Shown: positions 47,154 through 56,435 of the stretch, in pieces | Layout of the letters: every line of letters starts with the position of its first letter | How positions within the stretch are numbered: position 1 is the stretch's first letter | Assembly (NCBI RefSeq): GCF_034931125.1 | Contig: NZ_JAYGHM010000028.1 | Span: 1-64,000 of the forward strand | Direction of reading: 5' to 3' | DNA: 64,000 nucleotides | Origin: Rivularia sp034931125 | GTDB lineage: Bacteria > Cyanobacteriota > Cyanobacteriia > Cyanobacteriales > Nostocaceae | Made by a program: the position numbers and the translations under genes | Notes under the pieces: model-generated | Database searches by the model: none | What the model saw: only the letters and a program-made list of their open reading frames with translations | What the model was told of the DNA's origin: nothing

Positions 47154-47816
47154 ATGGAAAATTCCCCCATCAAGGCTGTGCAAGCGCCTTATTACGGCGG
47201 AGATAATTATACTCGCACACCACCGCCGGATTTACCTTCTTTACTATTGAAGGAACGCATTGTGTATCTTGGGATGCCTCTGGTGCCTGCGGTTACGGAA
47301 CTTATTATTGCCGAACTGCTTTATTTACAGTCAGATGACCCAGAAAAACCAATTAAAATTTATATCAATTCTACCGGAACTTCTAGTTACGGTGGCGACC
47401 CCGTGGGCTTTGAAACCGAAGCTTTTGCGATCTACGATACGATTAAATATATTAAGCCTCCCATTCACACAATTTGTATTGGTTCGGCAATGGGAATGGC
47501 TGCAATGCTTTTAAGTGCAGGTTCTAAAGGTTGTCGCGCCAGCTTACCTCATTCCACTATTATTCTGCACCAGCCAAAAAGCTACGCTCAAGGTCAAGCA
47601 ACCGATATTCAAATCCGAGCTAAAGAAGTTTTGGCAAATAAGCGGACAATGTTAGATATTCTTTCCCTCAATACCGGGCAAACTACCGAAAGAATTGAAA
47701 AGGATATGGACCGCTTGTTCTACCTGACACCTCAAAATGCTGTGGAATACGGCTTGATCGACCGCGTGTTTGAGAAAGAAGAACTCGCCCATCCTGTAGC
47801 CGCAAGTATCCTTTAA
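47154..47816 (+). CDS. clpR: ClpP-like subunit without catalytic Ser (ClpR)
   Basis: 220 residues of the Clp protease core. At the position of the nucleophile in ClpP (AASMG) this protein reads SAMGM, so the catalytic Ser is replaced by Gly114. The catalytic His139 (LHQP) is kept. An insert of about ten residues (SSYGGDPVGFETE) next to the substrate site is typical of ClpR. In cyanobacteria ClpR assembles with ClpP3 into one mixed, essential core used with ClpC. It is followed by clpP3, about 190 bp away. Confidence 0.93.
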   Translation: MENSPIKAVQAPYYGGDNYTRTPPPDLPSLLLKERIVYLGMPLVPAVTELIIAELLYLQSDDPEKPIKIYINSTGTSSYGGDPVGFETEAFAIYDTIKYIKPPIHTICIGSAMGMAAMLLSAGSKGCRASLPHSTIILHQPKSYAQGQATDIQIRAKEVLANKRTMLDILSLNTGQTTERIEKDMDRLFYLTPQNAVEYGLIDRVFEKEELAHPVAASIL

Positions 47817-48007
47817 TCAAAGTAACCTCGGTTAAATTACTAATTTCGGCTTTATTCCTGCTCTAGTACTCGATCAAATAAAAACCGGGTAAGGGCAAAT
47901 ACAGGAACAGAGGAACGGGGTAAAAAAAGAACTTTATGCTATGTCCATAAACTGGCAAAGTTCCTTTGACGGAGTACTAGTCAACTATAAAACGGAGTTT
48001 TAGAATT

Positions 48008-48604
48008 ATGCCTATTGGCGTACCAAAGGTTCCCTACCGGATGCCGGGGGAACAATATACACAGTGGATTGATATTTACAATCGTCTTTATCGCGAGCGG
48101 ATTATTTTTCTGCCGCGAGATATTGATGATGAACTCGCTAACCAAATTGTAGCGGTGATGCTGTATCTGGATTCGGAAGATCCAGGTAAAGATATTTATT
48201 TGTACATCAATTCACCAGGTGGTATGGTCACTTCTGGATTGATGATTTTTGACACAATGCAGCACATCAAATCAGATGTCGTGACAATTTGCGTGGGTTT
48301 AGCTGCTTCGATGGGTTCGTTCCTACTTGCTGGTGGAACCAAGGGTAAGCGATTGGCGTTACCTCACTCGCGGATTATGATTCACCAACCTTCCGGTGGC
48401 GCTCGCGGACAAGCAACTGACATCGAAATTGAAGCCAGAGAAATTCTGCGGATTCGTCACCAGCTAAACGGCATTTATGCTGCTAATACTGGTAAACCAA
48501 TCGAAAAAATTGAAAAAGACATGGATCGTGACTTTTTTATGTCCGCTGAAGAAGCTAAAGAATACGGTTTGATTGACAAAGTGATTGAAGATCGACCAGT
48601 TTAG
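48008..48604 (+). CDS. clpP: ATP-dependent Clp protease proteolytic subunit (ClpP3-type)
   Basis: 198 residues with an intact triad: Ser101 in GLAASMG, His126 in MIHQP, and Asp in YGLIDKV. The N-terminus MPIGVPKVPYRMPGEQYTQWIDIYNRL is of the cyanobacterial ClpP3 type. It forms the active rings of the mixed ClpP3/ClpR core and degrades proteins unfolded by ClpC. Downstream of clpR on the same strand, so probably one operon. Confidence 0.95.
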   Translation: MPIGVPKVPYRMPGEQYTQWIDIYNRLYRERIIFLPRDIDDELANQIVAVMLYLDSEDPGKDIYLYINSPGGMVTSGLMIFDTMQHIKSDVVTICVGLAASMGSFLLAGGTKGKRLALPHSRIMIHQPSGGARGQATDIEIEAREILRIRHQLNGIYAANTGKPIEKIEKDMDRDFFMSAEEAKEYGLIDKVIEDRPV

Positions 48605-48853
48605 TTTGGAAGAGGAGATGGGGAGATGGGGGGACAAGGAAATGGGGGACAAGAATAAATACTCCTAACTCCTAACTCCTAACTCCTCACTTTGATTATG
48701 TACGTTACGAACTTTAAATTAGAAGTTTAGTCTTTATCATTAGTAGCTTCAGCTTATCGCTGTAAACATACTATAATCAATCACTTACTTTACTTTATTC
48801 TTAAATCTAAAGTAAGCCGATCGCTGTTAAAAGTGCGCTCCGGATAGCTCGAA

Positions 48854-49489
48854 ATGGATCTTTTAGATTGCTACCGTTTATTGGGTTTAAGGTCGGGAGC
48901 TTCTTTTCCCGACATCAAATCGTCTTATCGCCGTCTGGCGCAGCAATATCATCCCGATATTAACCCGAATGATGAAAGGGCCAAGGAAAAGTTTATTGCC
49001 TTAACTGAGGCATACAAATTTTTGTTGCAATTTATTCCGCCTCAAGAGCAAAGTTCGTATCAAAATGTGCCACAAGCGGTCGAAACGCCACAAAAAGAAT
49101 CAAATCGGGTAGAGGAGACACCGCAGCGATCGCATTCACAACCATTGCGATCGCCATCTCAACAAGTACCAGAGCCACCTCATATTGCAGAAATTGAGCG
49201 ACGTTTGAAGTGGAAAACTTACGAACAGCTACAGCAATTTTTAAAGGAAAGACGTTTTCCCCAAGCTATTGCGTTAGCGGAAGCTTTGATGGAACGTTTG
49301 CCTGCGGATGCTGAGGTTCGCCAGTGGTTAGCAATATCATATCAGCTTTGGGGACGGGCTTTAATTGTTGATAAACAGTTACTGAAAGCGAGAATTTACC
49401 TGAAAAAGGCTTTGAAGACTGACCCTAATAATAAGTCTTTGATTAACGAGGTAGAGCGCGATTTTAAGAAGTTAGAGCAGGTTTTTTAA
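48854..49489 (+). CDS. J-domain (DnaJ-like) protein with TPR-like tail
   Basis: 211 residues. N-terminal J-domain (about 3-62): LDCYRLLGLRSGASFPDIKSSYRRLAQQYHPDINPNDERAK, with the HPD motif needed to stimulate Hsp70 ATPase. A disordered Pro/Gln-rich linker (70-115) follows; the C-terminal part (about 125-205, RRFPQAIALAEALMERLPADAEVRQWLAISYQLWG) looks like TPR-type helices. Lacks the zinc finger and substrate domain of DnaJ. Recruits an Hsp70 partner. Confidence 0.9.
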   Translation: MDLLDCYRLLGLRSGASFPDIKSSYRRLAQQYHPDINPNDERAKEKFIALTEAYKFLLQFIPPQEQSSYQNVPQAVETPQKESNRVEETPQRSHSQPLRSPSQQVPEPPHIAEIERRLKWKTYEQLQQFLKERRFPQAIALAEALMERLPADAEVRQWLAISYQLWGRALIVDKQLLKARIYLKKALKTDPNNKSLINEVERDFKKLEQVF

Positions 49490-49868
49490 GACTTTTTGCA
49501 AATTGGGTATTGAGAATAGTTGGGAGTTAGGAGTTAAGAATTATTTGTCCCCTTGTTTCTTCTTTCCTCTTTAAGAAAGTCCTCTTATCAAGAACCTACT
49601 TTTCTTGGAGATGAGTAATGCTCTATCAAACTATTTCCCTAACACATAGCAGCTACAGTAAAATTATTCTGGCAAAAGCGGTAATTATCTAGTATATTCT
49701 TACAGTCATTACAACCACTACACTTAAAGGAGATGCCACAAGATGCTACTTTCCCTGAAGTAATGAAGTGTCTCTATTTTTGATATAAGGTAAACCAATT
49801 TATCTTAAATTCTCAAATTGACTTCCTGTATATTTTCCGATTTTTTTTATAAACTTAAAAATCAAATT
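49490..49868. other. A+T-rich spacer, nothing confirmed
   Basis: About 380 bp. It contains a repeat (GGAGTTAGGAGTTAAGAATT near 49522) and an AAAGGAG followed at once by ATG codons (about 49725) that lead only to very short frames. Confidence 0.45.
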
Positions 49869-50159
49869 TCAAAAATCCTTATTATGCTCGTAATCCCAGC
49901 ATTGACCATCAAGCCATACCCTACTATTATGATTTTTATTAGTATAATTGCATTCAGATTCACTCTCAATCCACGGAAGTGATGTGGCAAATGTATTTGA
50001 TTGTGGAATAAAAGATGCAACGAAACTGATAGTGTAAGCTCCACTCACTAAGAATAAAATCCCATATACAGTACTAAAAATGATTCTACTCGGAGTCCAA
50101 AAACCAACATTAACTCTGTATTTTTTTAGTTTTGTAGAAGCTTTATATCTGGATTGCAT
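49869..50159 (-). CDS. Small membrane/exported protein, unknown
   Basis: 96 residues from the ATG at 50159, which has GGAG nine bases upstream; a longer TTG start is not needed. Basic N-terminus (SRYKASTKLKKYRVNVGFWTPSR), one hydrophobic segment (about 30-50, IFSTVYGILFLVSGAYTISFVASF), then a polar C-terminal part with two Cys (ESECNYTNKNHNSRVWLDGQCWDYE) that might form a disulfide outside the membrane. No family recognised. Confidence 0.65.
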   Translation of the reverse strand: MQSRYKASTKLKKYRVNVGFWTPSRIIFSTVYGILFLVSGAYTISFVASFIPQSNTFATSLPWIESESECNYTNKNHNSRVWLDGQCWDYEHNKDF

Positions 50160-50308
50160 AATCAAATACTCCTTCTTATTTGTGTTTATTTAAAAGTAAT
50201 AATTAAAATGTTTTGACAAAAAAATTGAAATTGAAAAATTTGTAAACCTGTTTTTGATTTATGCATACATTGTCATAAAAATGTTACGCATTTGTCAGTC
50301 GGATAAGT

Positions 50309-50849
50309 CAGAGATAAAAGTCGGAAAAGTCGGGTTATTCTAACAGTCTGTAATATTACTCAGCGTAAACTTTTGGAGATCGAACTGGCTCGCCAAGCAA
50401 GTATAGACGCTTTAACAAACATTGCCAACCGCGATCGCTTTGATGAATATCTATTGCGAGAATGGCAACGTAGCGAGCAGGAAAAACAAACAATATCTTT
50501 AATTTTATGCCAAATAGACAATTTTGATGCAGGTCGAAAAAACCATGAATTCTTGATTAGAGTTGCCCTCACAATAAATAACTTTACCAAGAATACAGCT
50601 TGTTTTGTCGGACATTACAGAGAAAATCAGTTTGCCGTTATTTTATCTGATACTGATATTGATAGGGTATTTTCTATTGCTCAGTTAATACAAAGTGAAT
50701 TTCAAAAATTGAATATGCCCCATGTAATTCAATTTAATGAAAATCTCACCGTGAGTATGGGTATTGCAAATATGATTCCTACAAAGCAGCTAGGATCTGA
50801 AGAGTTGATTATAGCGGCTGAAGCAATGTTAAGTGGCATCTGGGTATAA
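50309..50849 (+). pseudogene. 5'-truncated, degenerate GGDEF-domain fragment
   Basis: The frame is open from about 50309 but has no ATG near the start. It reads through VILTVCNITQRKLLEIELARQ, the classic linker between a PAS domain and GGDEF, into ASIDALTNIANRDRFDEYLLREWQRSEQEKQTISLILCQIDNFD. At the active site HYRENQFAVIL stands where (R/H)xGGEEF is expected, so the metal/catalytic residues are lost. The PAS part and any start codon are missing. Probably a relic of a diguanylate cyclase or phosphodiesterase; a TTG start at 50373 would give 158 residues. Confidence 0.7.
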
Positions 50850-51015
50850 GCAAACGATTTAAAGCCATTTCATCTCTTCTTACCCTCTGCAAAAAAACGC
50901 AAAATGTGCTAAAATTGTACCAAATAATGGCGATTATTCAAGCATCATTTGGAATAATTTGGCTTATTTTCTAATTTAAGCCCTAAAATTTGCGATTTTT
51001 GGAGTTTTATAGGTT

Positions 51016-53838
51016 ATGACCTACTCTCAGGAGCGGATAATCCCGACGGATCTGAGAAACGAGATGTCCAGGTCTTATCTGGAATATGCGATGAGCGTGA
51101 TTGTCGGTCGCGCTTTGCCAGATGCCAGGGATGGTCTGAAACCTGTGCATCGTCGCATTCTCTACGCTATGCACGAATTGGGGTTGACGGCAGACCGCCC
51201 CTTTCGTAAATGCGCCCGTGTTGTAGGGGAGGTATTAGGTAAGTACCACCCCCACGGCGATACGGCTGTTTACGATGCTTTGGTGCGGATGGCGCAAAGT
51301 TTTTCGATGAGGTCGCCTTTAATTTCAGGGCATGGTAATTTCGGAAGTGTTGATAACGACCCTCCGGCGGCTATGCGTTACACTGAATGCCGCCTGCAAT
51401 CTTTGACTACTGACGCTTTACTGCAAGATATCGAATCGGAAACTGTTGATTTTGCCGATAACTTCGACGGTTCGCAGCAAGAACCTACAGTTTTACCGGC
51501 AAGACTACCGCAGTTACTCTTAAATGGTTCTTCTGGGATTGCGGTGGGGATGGCGACTAATATTCCGCCGCATAATTTGGGAGAGTTGATTGATGGGTTA
51601 GTGGCGCTGATTCACGATCCGGAACTTACCGATCTTGACTTAAATAAATATATCCAGGGCCCCGATTTCCCGACTGGTGCTGAAATCCTCGGTACTTCAG
51701 GGATTAAGGAGGCTTACACTACCGGGCGCGGTTCAATTACCATGCGCGGGGTAGCTAGTATTGAGACTCTCCAGCAGCGGGGAAGACCGGATAAAGAAGC
51801 GATAATTATCACTGAGTTGCCTTATCAAACTAATAAGGCGGCATTAATTGAAAAAATTGCCGAACTGGTTAACGATAAGCGCATTGATGGTATTTCTGAT
51901 ATTCGCGATGAAAGCGATCGCGATGGAATGCGAATCGTAATCGAACTCAAGCGCGATGCTTATCCCCGCGTGGTTTTAAATAATTTATACAAGTTAACGC
52001 CACTGCAAGCAAATTTTGGCGCGAATATGCTTGCGTTAGTGAATGGAGAACCCATTCTACTGACATTGAAGCGGTTTTTACAAGTTTTCATCGATTTCCG
52101 CATCGAATCAATTACCAGACGCACGCGCTATGAATTGCGGAAAGCGGAGGAAAGAGACCATATTTTACAAGGTTTATTAATCGCTCAGTCCAGTTTGGAC
52201 GAGATTATTGCCTTGATTCGTCATGCTGCGGATGCACCGACAGCAAAGGGAGAATTAATTAGTACCTATGGGTTGTCAGAAGCGCAGGCTGATGCAATTT
52301 TGCAAATGCAGTTGCGACGATTGACGGCTTTAGAAGCTGATAAAATTCGTTTAGAGCATGATTCTTTGCAGGTTCAAATAACTGATTTACAAGATATTCT
52401 GGCTCGCAGAGAGCGAATATTAGAAATTATTGAAACCGAAGTTAAGCAGTTAAGAGAAAAACACGCTACACCCCGCCGCACGGTAATTACCCATAAGGAA
52501 GGGGATTTAGATGATATAGACTTAATTGCCAATGAAAAGGCGATAATTTTATTGACCGAGCAAGGTTATCTCAAGCGAATGCCGGTTAATACCTTTGAAG
52601 CGCAAAGCCGCGCTACTAGAGGAAAAGCAGGAGCGAAGGTAAAAGATGATGACAACATCGAGCATTTCTTAACTTGCTGCGACCATGATAGCATTTTATT
52701 CTTTAGCGAACGCGGTGTAGTTTACTGCTTGAGGGCTTATCAATTACCCTTGGGTTCCCGCACCAGCAGGGGTACGCCTATTGTACAAATGCTGCCGATT
52801 CCTAGAGAAGAAAAAATTACCTCAATCGTACCCGTAAGTGAATTTACCCAAGATGAATATTTGGTAATGCTTACTAAAGGTGGCTACATCAAGAAAACTG
52901 CTTTAGCTGCGTTTAGTCATATTCGTGCTAACGGTTTGATTGCGATTTCCTTGGAAGAAGGTGACGAATTGCGCTGGGTACGTCGTGCGAAAGCTGAAGA
53001 TAGCGTAATTATCGGTTCTCGGATGGGTATGGCAATTCATTTCCGCTGCACTCACTCACAATTACGTCCTTTGGGTAGAGCCACTCGTGGAGTAAGAGCC
53101 ATGAAGTTGCGTAAAGGTGGTGACGAATTGGTCGGAATGGATATTCTTCCATCTGACATTCTTAACAACATAGTACCAGCCGAAGCTGAAACTGAAGCAA
53201 TTGAAGTTGAAGCAACTGAAGTTGAAACTGAAGCAATTGAAGTTGAAACTGAAACTGAAGCAATTGAAACCGAAGATGTAGAGAATGCTGAAGTTATAGA
53301 AGTCGCGGATAACAGTAGTTCCGGACTTTGGGTGTTGGTTATTACTACGGGAGGATATGGTAAACGGGTACCAGTTGGACAATTCCGCTTGCAAAACCGT
53401 GCCGGACAAGGCTTAATGGCAACAAAGTTCAAAAACCGTAAAACTCAAGACCATCTAGCAACTTTACGCATTGTTAGTGAAGACAACGAAATCATGATGG
53501 TGACGAGTCGCGGTATCATTATCCGGCAGGCAGTAAAAGCCATTTCCGTTCAATCACGTTCTGCAACTGGAGTACGGGTACAGCGTCTTGATGACGAAGA
53601 CTTTATTAACGGAGTCGCAGTAGTTCCCGCTGATAATGGTGAAGAATCAGAAGAATTATCGGATGAAGATACAGTTCTTACTGAAATTGGTGAGGATGTA
53701 CCAGATGGAGATACAGTTCTTACTGAAATTGGTGAGGATGTACCAGATGGAGATACAGTTATTGCTGAAATTGGTGAGGATGCATCAGATGGAGATGTTC
53801 TAGAAGCAGTAGATGAGGCTGTAGAAACAGAAGAATAA
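51016..53838 (+). CDS. gyrA: DNA gyrase subunit A, with acidic repeat insertions
   Basis: 940 residues. The catalytic Tyr122 lies in AMRYTECRL; the quinolone-determining region reads HPHGDTAVYD with Thr83 and Asp87 in E. coli-equivalent numbering. The C-terminal beta-pinwheel shows its repeating blades (for example SRATRGKAG, LGSRTSRGTPI, LGRATRGVRAM, NRAGQGLMAT). Inside the pinwheel, about residues 720-770, is an acidic Glu/Val/Thr-rich insert (EAETEAIEVEATEVETEAIE and on), and the tail has three 14-residue repeats. Both are unusual for GyrA and may change DNA wrapping. Gyrase introduces negative supercoils with GyrB (not in this window). Confidence 0.95.
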   Translation: MTYSQERIIPTDLRNEMSRSYLEYAMSVIVGRALPDARDGLKPVHRRILYAMHELGLTADRPFRKCARVVGEVLGKYHPHGDTAVYDALVRMAQSFSMRSPLISGHGNFGSVDNDPPAAMRYTECRLQSLTTDALLQDIESETVDFADNFDGSQQEPTVLPARLPQLLLNGSSGIAVGMATNIPPHNLGELIDGLVALIHDPELTDLDLNKYIQGPDFPTGAEILGTSGIKEAYTTGRGSITMRGVASIETLQQRGRPDKEAIIITELPYQTNKAALIEKIAELVNDKRIDGISDIRDESDRDGMRIVIELKRDAYPRVVLNNLYKLTPLQANFGANMLALVNGEPILLTLKRFLQVFIDFRIESITRRTRYELRKAEERDHILQGLLIAQSSLDEIIALIRHAADAPTAKGELISTYGLSEAQADAILQMQLRRLTALEADKIRLEHDSLQVQITDLQDILARRERILEIIETEVKQLREKHATPRRTVITHKEGDLDDIDLIANEKAIILLTEQGYLKRMPVNTFEAQSRATRGKAGAKVKDDDNIEHFLTCCDHDSILFFSERGVVYCLRAYQLPLGSRTSRGTPIVQMLPIPREEKITSIVPVSEFTQDEYLVMLTKGGYIKKTALAAFSHIRANGLIAISLEEGDELRWVRRAKAEDSVIIGSRMGMAIHFRCTHSQLRPLGRATRGVRAMKLRKGGDELVGMDILPSDILNNIVPAEAETEAIEVEATEVETEAIEVETETEAIETEDVENAEVIEVADNSSSGLWVLVITTGGYGKRVPVGQFRLQNRAGQGLMATKFKNRKTQDHLATLRIVSEDNEIMMVTSRGIIIRQAVKAISVQSRSATGVRVQRLDDEDFINGVAVVPADNGEESEELSDEDTVLTEIGEDVPDGDTVLTEIGEDVPDGDTVIAEIGEDASDGDVLEAVDEAVETEE
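53180..53280 (+). repeat. Internal (GAA/GTT)-rich repeat coding acidic insert in gyrA
   Basis: Tandem imperfect units GAAGTTGAAACTGAAGCAATT and variants, in frame, about 100 bp. Copy number is probably variable between strains. Confidence 0.8.
53668..53793 (+). repeat. Three in-frame 42-bp repeats in the gyrA tail
   Basis: Units start at 53668, 53710 and 53752, exactly 42 bp apart, encoding DTVLTEIGEDVPDG twice and then DTVIAEIGEDASDG. The first two units are identical. The period being a multiple of three keeps the frame open. Confidence 0.93.
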
Positions 53839-53886
53839 ATACCGTTTGGTGATTTCTTAACCATTAATAACGTAAAATCCCCCCAA

Positions 53887-53906
53887 CCCCCCTTATAAAA
53901 GGGGGG
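53887..53906. repeat. C6/G6 hairpin between gyrA and lnt
   Basis: CCCCCCTT / AAGGGGGG stem around ATAA. It belongs to a common dispersed cyanobacterial repeat and may terminate gyrA transcription, but the T run is short. Confidence 0.6.
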
Positions 53907-53922
53907 CTTCGTGTAATTACTG

Positions 53923-55506
53923 ATGAAATCTAAAATTTTTACCAAATTCGTAACTCGCAACTCAAAACCGATAATCGCTTTAATAAGTGGGATTGCAATG
54001 GGTTTAACCGTTGCTCCTGTTGGAGCTTGGTTTTTAGCGTGGTTTGCATTAATTCCTCTATGGCTAATAGTTGTAACTCCAAAAAAAACCTTCCCCCCCT
54101 CTCCCCCTCTCCCCCTCCCCCCCTCTCTCTTATGGGGTCTGGGTTATCACGGAACAGCTTTGTATTGGATTACCGGACTTCATCCTTTAACTTGGTTGGG
54201 TGTCCCGTGGTTGGGAAGTATTGCGATCGCATTATTTGCTTGGCTTTTCATCTCCTTTTGGGGAGGTATATTAGTTATGCTTTGGGCTAAGTTAATGAGC
54301 ATATTTTCAACTCAAAATAGTTTGACTCGCGTCCTTATTGGTACAGCTATTTGGTGTGCTTTAGAAAGAGTTTGGAGTGCGGGACCTTTATGGTGGACTT
54401 CGCTTTCTTACACGCAGTCACCGCATAATCTAGTAATTTTACATTTGGGTCAAATTTCGGGACCCACAGCGGTAACAGCGGCAATAGTTGCAGTCAACGG
54501 GTTAATAGCATTCGCTTTAATTGCTCGCTTTTCTGCTCAAGATCATCAAGAAAAATATCACACAAACAAGACTTCTCAGCGATTGGGAGTCATTGCGATC
54601 ATATTATTTATTTCTCTACATTTAATTGGTTTCGGTTTGTATTCTCGTCCTTTGTCACAACCGTCGGAAACCGCTTTAAAAGTGGGAATTGTCCAGGGAA
54701 ATATCCCGAATCGAATTAAGTTTAAGCCCCAAGCCAATCAGCGCATTCTCAAAAATTATACCGAGGGTTATTTGAATTTAGTAAGTCAAGGTGTGCAAGC
54801 AGTTTTAACTCCAGAAGGTGCATTACCGTTTTTTGAAGATGAAATAATCCGCAGTCCCTTCATTACAGCAGTGCGGGAAAAAGGCGTTTTGGCTTGGGTT
54901 GGAGGTTATAAACGTCAGGGAGAAGGTAGATATACCAATAGTTTATTTACTTTTACTGGTATTGGTGAAATTTACAGCCATTACGATAAAGAAAAGCTGG
55001 TACCTTTGGGAGAATATATTCCTTTTGAAAATATTTTAGGCGGTATTATCAATCGATTATCTCCGATAAAAGCAAAACAAATACCGGGAAAATCAAACCA
55101 GATTATTAAAACACCTTTTGGTAATGCGATCGTTAGTATATGTTACGGTTCAGCTTTTGCGGAACAGTTTCGCAATCAAACCGCAACAGGTGGGGAGTTT
55201 ATTCTTACGGCTTCTAACAACGACCCTTACAGTGCAGCAATGCAATTTCAGCATCACACCCAGGATATCATGCGAGCCATAGAAAACGATAGATGGGCAG
55301 TGCGAGCTACGAATACCGGATATTCAGCATTTGTCAATCCTCACGGTCAAACATTGTGGATATCGGGACATAATACTTATGAAACTCACGCGGAAACCAT
55401 TTATCGGCGAAAAACACAAACTTTATATGTGCGTTGGGGCGATTGGTTGTGTTGGGTTTTGTTGGGATTGAGCTTTGGGCTTTGGGCTTTGGGGAGGAAA
55501 AGTTAG
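53923..55506 (+). CDS. lnt: Apolipoprotein N-acyltransferase
   Basis: 527 residues, inner-membrane enzyme that adds the third acyl chain to lipoproteins. N-terminal membrane helices (about 15-230) and a periplasmic nitrilase-like domain (about 245-500) containing the Glu of LTPEGALPFF, the Lys of HYDKEKLVPLGEY and the catalytic Cys of VSICYGSAF. A short Pro/Leu/Ser-rich stretch (about residues 50-66, KKTFPPSPPLPLPPS) is coded by a C+T-rich low-complexity tract (about 54088-54126) and looks like a repeat inserted in a loop. Start MKSKIFTKFVTRNSK; a shorter start cannot be excluded. Confidence 0.94.
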   Translation: MKSKIFTKFVTRNSKPIIALISGIAMGLTVAPVGAWFLAWFALIPLWLIVVTPKKTFPPSPPLPLPPSLLWGLGYHGTALYWITGLHPLTWLGVPWLGSIAIALFAWLFISFWGGILVMLWAKLMSIFSTQNSLTRVLIGTAIWCALERVWSAGPLWWTSLSYTQSPHNLVILHLGQISGPTAVTAAIVAVNGLIAFALIARFSAQDHQEKYHTNKTSQRLGVIAIILFISLHLIGFGLYSRPLSQPSETALKVGIVQGNIPNRIKFKPQANQRILKNYTEGYLNLVSQGVQAVLTPEGALPFFEDEIIRSPFITAVREKGVLAWVGGYKRQGEGRYTNSLFTFTGIGEIYSHYDKEKLVPLGEYIPFENILGGIINRLSPIKAKQIPGKSNQIIKTPFGNAIVSICYGSAFAEQFRNQTATGGEFILTASNNDPYSAAMQFQHHTQDIMRAIENDRWAVRATNTGYSAFVNPHGQTLWISGHNTYETHAETIYRRKTQTLYVRWGDWLCWVLLGLSFGLWALGRKS

Positions 55507-55743
55507 GAGCTATTCTCGTTACAAGGCTCTGCCTTGTAATGCATTGATTAAAGGCTCTGCCTCAAGTATAAATTGGAGGCGGAGCCTCTCAGCATGGGTT
55601 CCCAGCCAGAGGCTAGGAACTAGTTAGGAGTTATTCTCGTTACAAGGCTCTGCCTTGTAATGCATTGATTAGAGGCTCTGCCTCAAGTATAAATTGGAGG
55701 CGGAGCCTCTCAGCATGGGTTCCCAGCCAGAGGCTAGGAACTA
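55502..55743. repeat. Tandem 121-bp duplication, structured repeat
   Basis: Two nearly identical units (55502-55622 and 55623-55743). Each contains ACAAGGCTCTGCCTTGT, GGAGGCGGAGCCTCT and GTTCC ... GGAAC palindromes. A diverged copy lies at 61088-61200. It follows lnt directly; the first unit starts inside its last bases. Confidence 0.9.
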
Positions 55744-55757
55744 GTAACTCCTAGTTC

Positions 55758-56294
55758 CTAACTATTCTCCCTTACACATGGGGTTTCACCGGAATTTGGA
55801 GGGTCTGAAAACACTGCTAATGTGTTGTATTCGGGAGTTCCTTGTTGATAAAGTATTCGGAATGCATAGAGTCTTTTTTTACCATTACCTTCTGTAATTA
55901 CCGTTAAAAGTGTATTGTCGGTATTAGGAAGTCCGGGAATATCAAGTTTTTCGATTCTTCTCAGGTGAATTACATTGGCTGCGGAATCTTCGCAATCTCC
56001 GGTGTCAGCGTCTCCACCGAATTGCACGCACATCGGACCATCAAAATCTAGAGTAACTTGTGATGGGTCATCCAACCAAACTTTTTTTATGGTTTCTCCT
56101 GCGGGAATAAAGCTTAAATTTGTACCTTGTTCGTACCAAACTTTAATATTAGGAATTGCACCTCCCAAACCTTGAGCTTGACAGGAAAATATTGAACGTA
56201 AAACGGCGTTATTTGCGAAAACACTACTTGCCATTAATATGCTGGTTGCGGAGAAGATTAAGGAAGTTATGGGGAAATTGAAAGGTTTTTTCAT
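55758..56294 (-). CDS. Secreted hypothetical protein near the T4SS-like genes
   Basis: 178 residues. Signal peptide about 1-27 (SLIFSATSILMASSVFA). The mature part is beta-rich with a few Cys (FSCQAQG, MCVQFGG, GDCEDSA, PCVREN), suggesting disulfides and an extracytoplasmic location. No family recognised. It lies downstream of the VirB10-like gene on the same strand, after a 140-bp repeat-rich spacer, so a part in the same apparatus is possible but unproven. Confidence 0.75.
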   Translation of the reverse strand: MKKPFNFPITSLIFSATSILMASSVFANNAVLRSIFSCQAQGLGGAIPNIKVWYEQGTNLSFIPAGETIKKVWLDDPSQVTLDFDGPMCVQFGGDADTGDCEDSAANVIHLRRIEKLDIPGLPNTDNTLLTVITEGNGKKRLYAFRILYQQGTPEYNTLAVFSDPPNSGETPCVRENS

Positions 56295-56435
56295 GAAGGG
56301 ATGAAGGGATGGGGGGACAAGGGGATGGGGGGATGGGGGGAAAATAATTCTAAATTTTTAACTCCTAACTCCTAACTGGTTGGTGAGCAAGTCGTTCCAC
56401 TAACTCCTAACTCTTAACTCTTAACTCCTAACTTT
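56295..56435. repeat. STRR cluster (TAACTCC and GGGGGAT units)
   Basis: A GGATGGGGGGACAAGG block and TAACTCCTAACTCC-type tandem units fill the spacer. Similar arrays occur near 39420, 48660, 59960 and 61205. Confidence 0.8.

Noticed and set aside
49724..49780. AAAGGAG followed by ATG codons in the spacer after the J-domain gene
   Set aside because: The resulting frames are only 6-16 codons; there is no supporting evidence for a peptide.
53052..53432. Minus-strand Ser/Thr-rich frames opposite the gyrA insert
   Set aside because: They are antisense readings of the Glu-rich repeat and overlap an essential gene.
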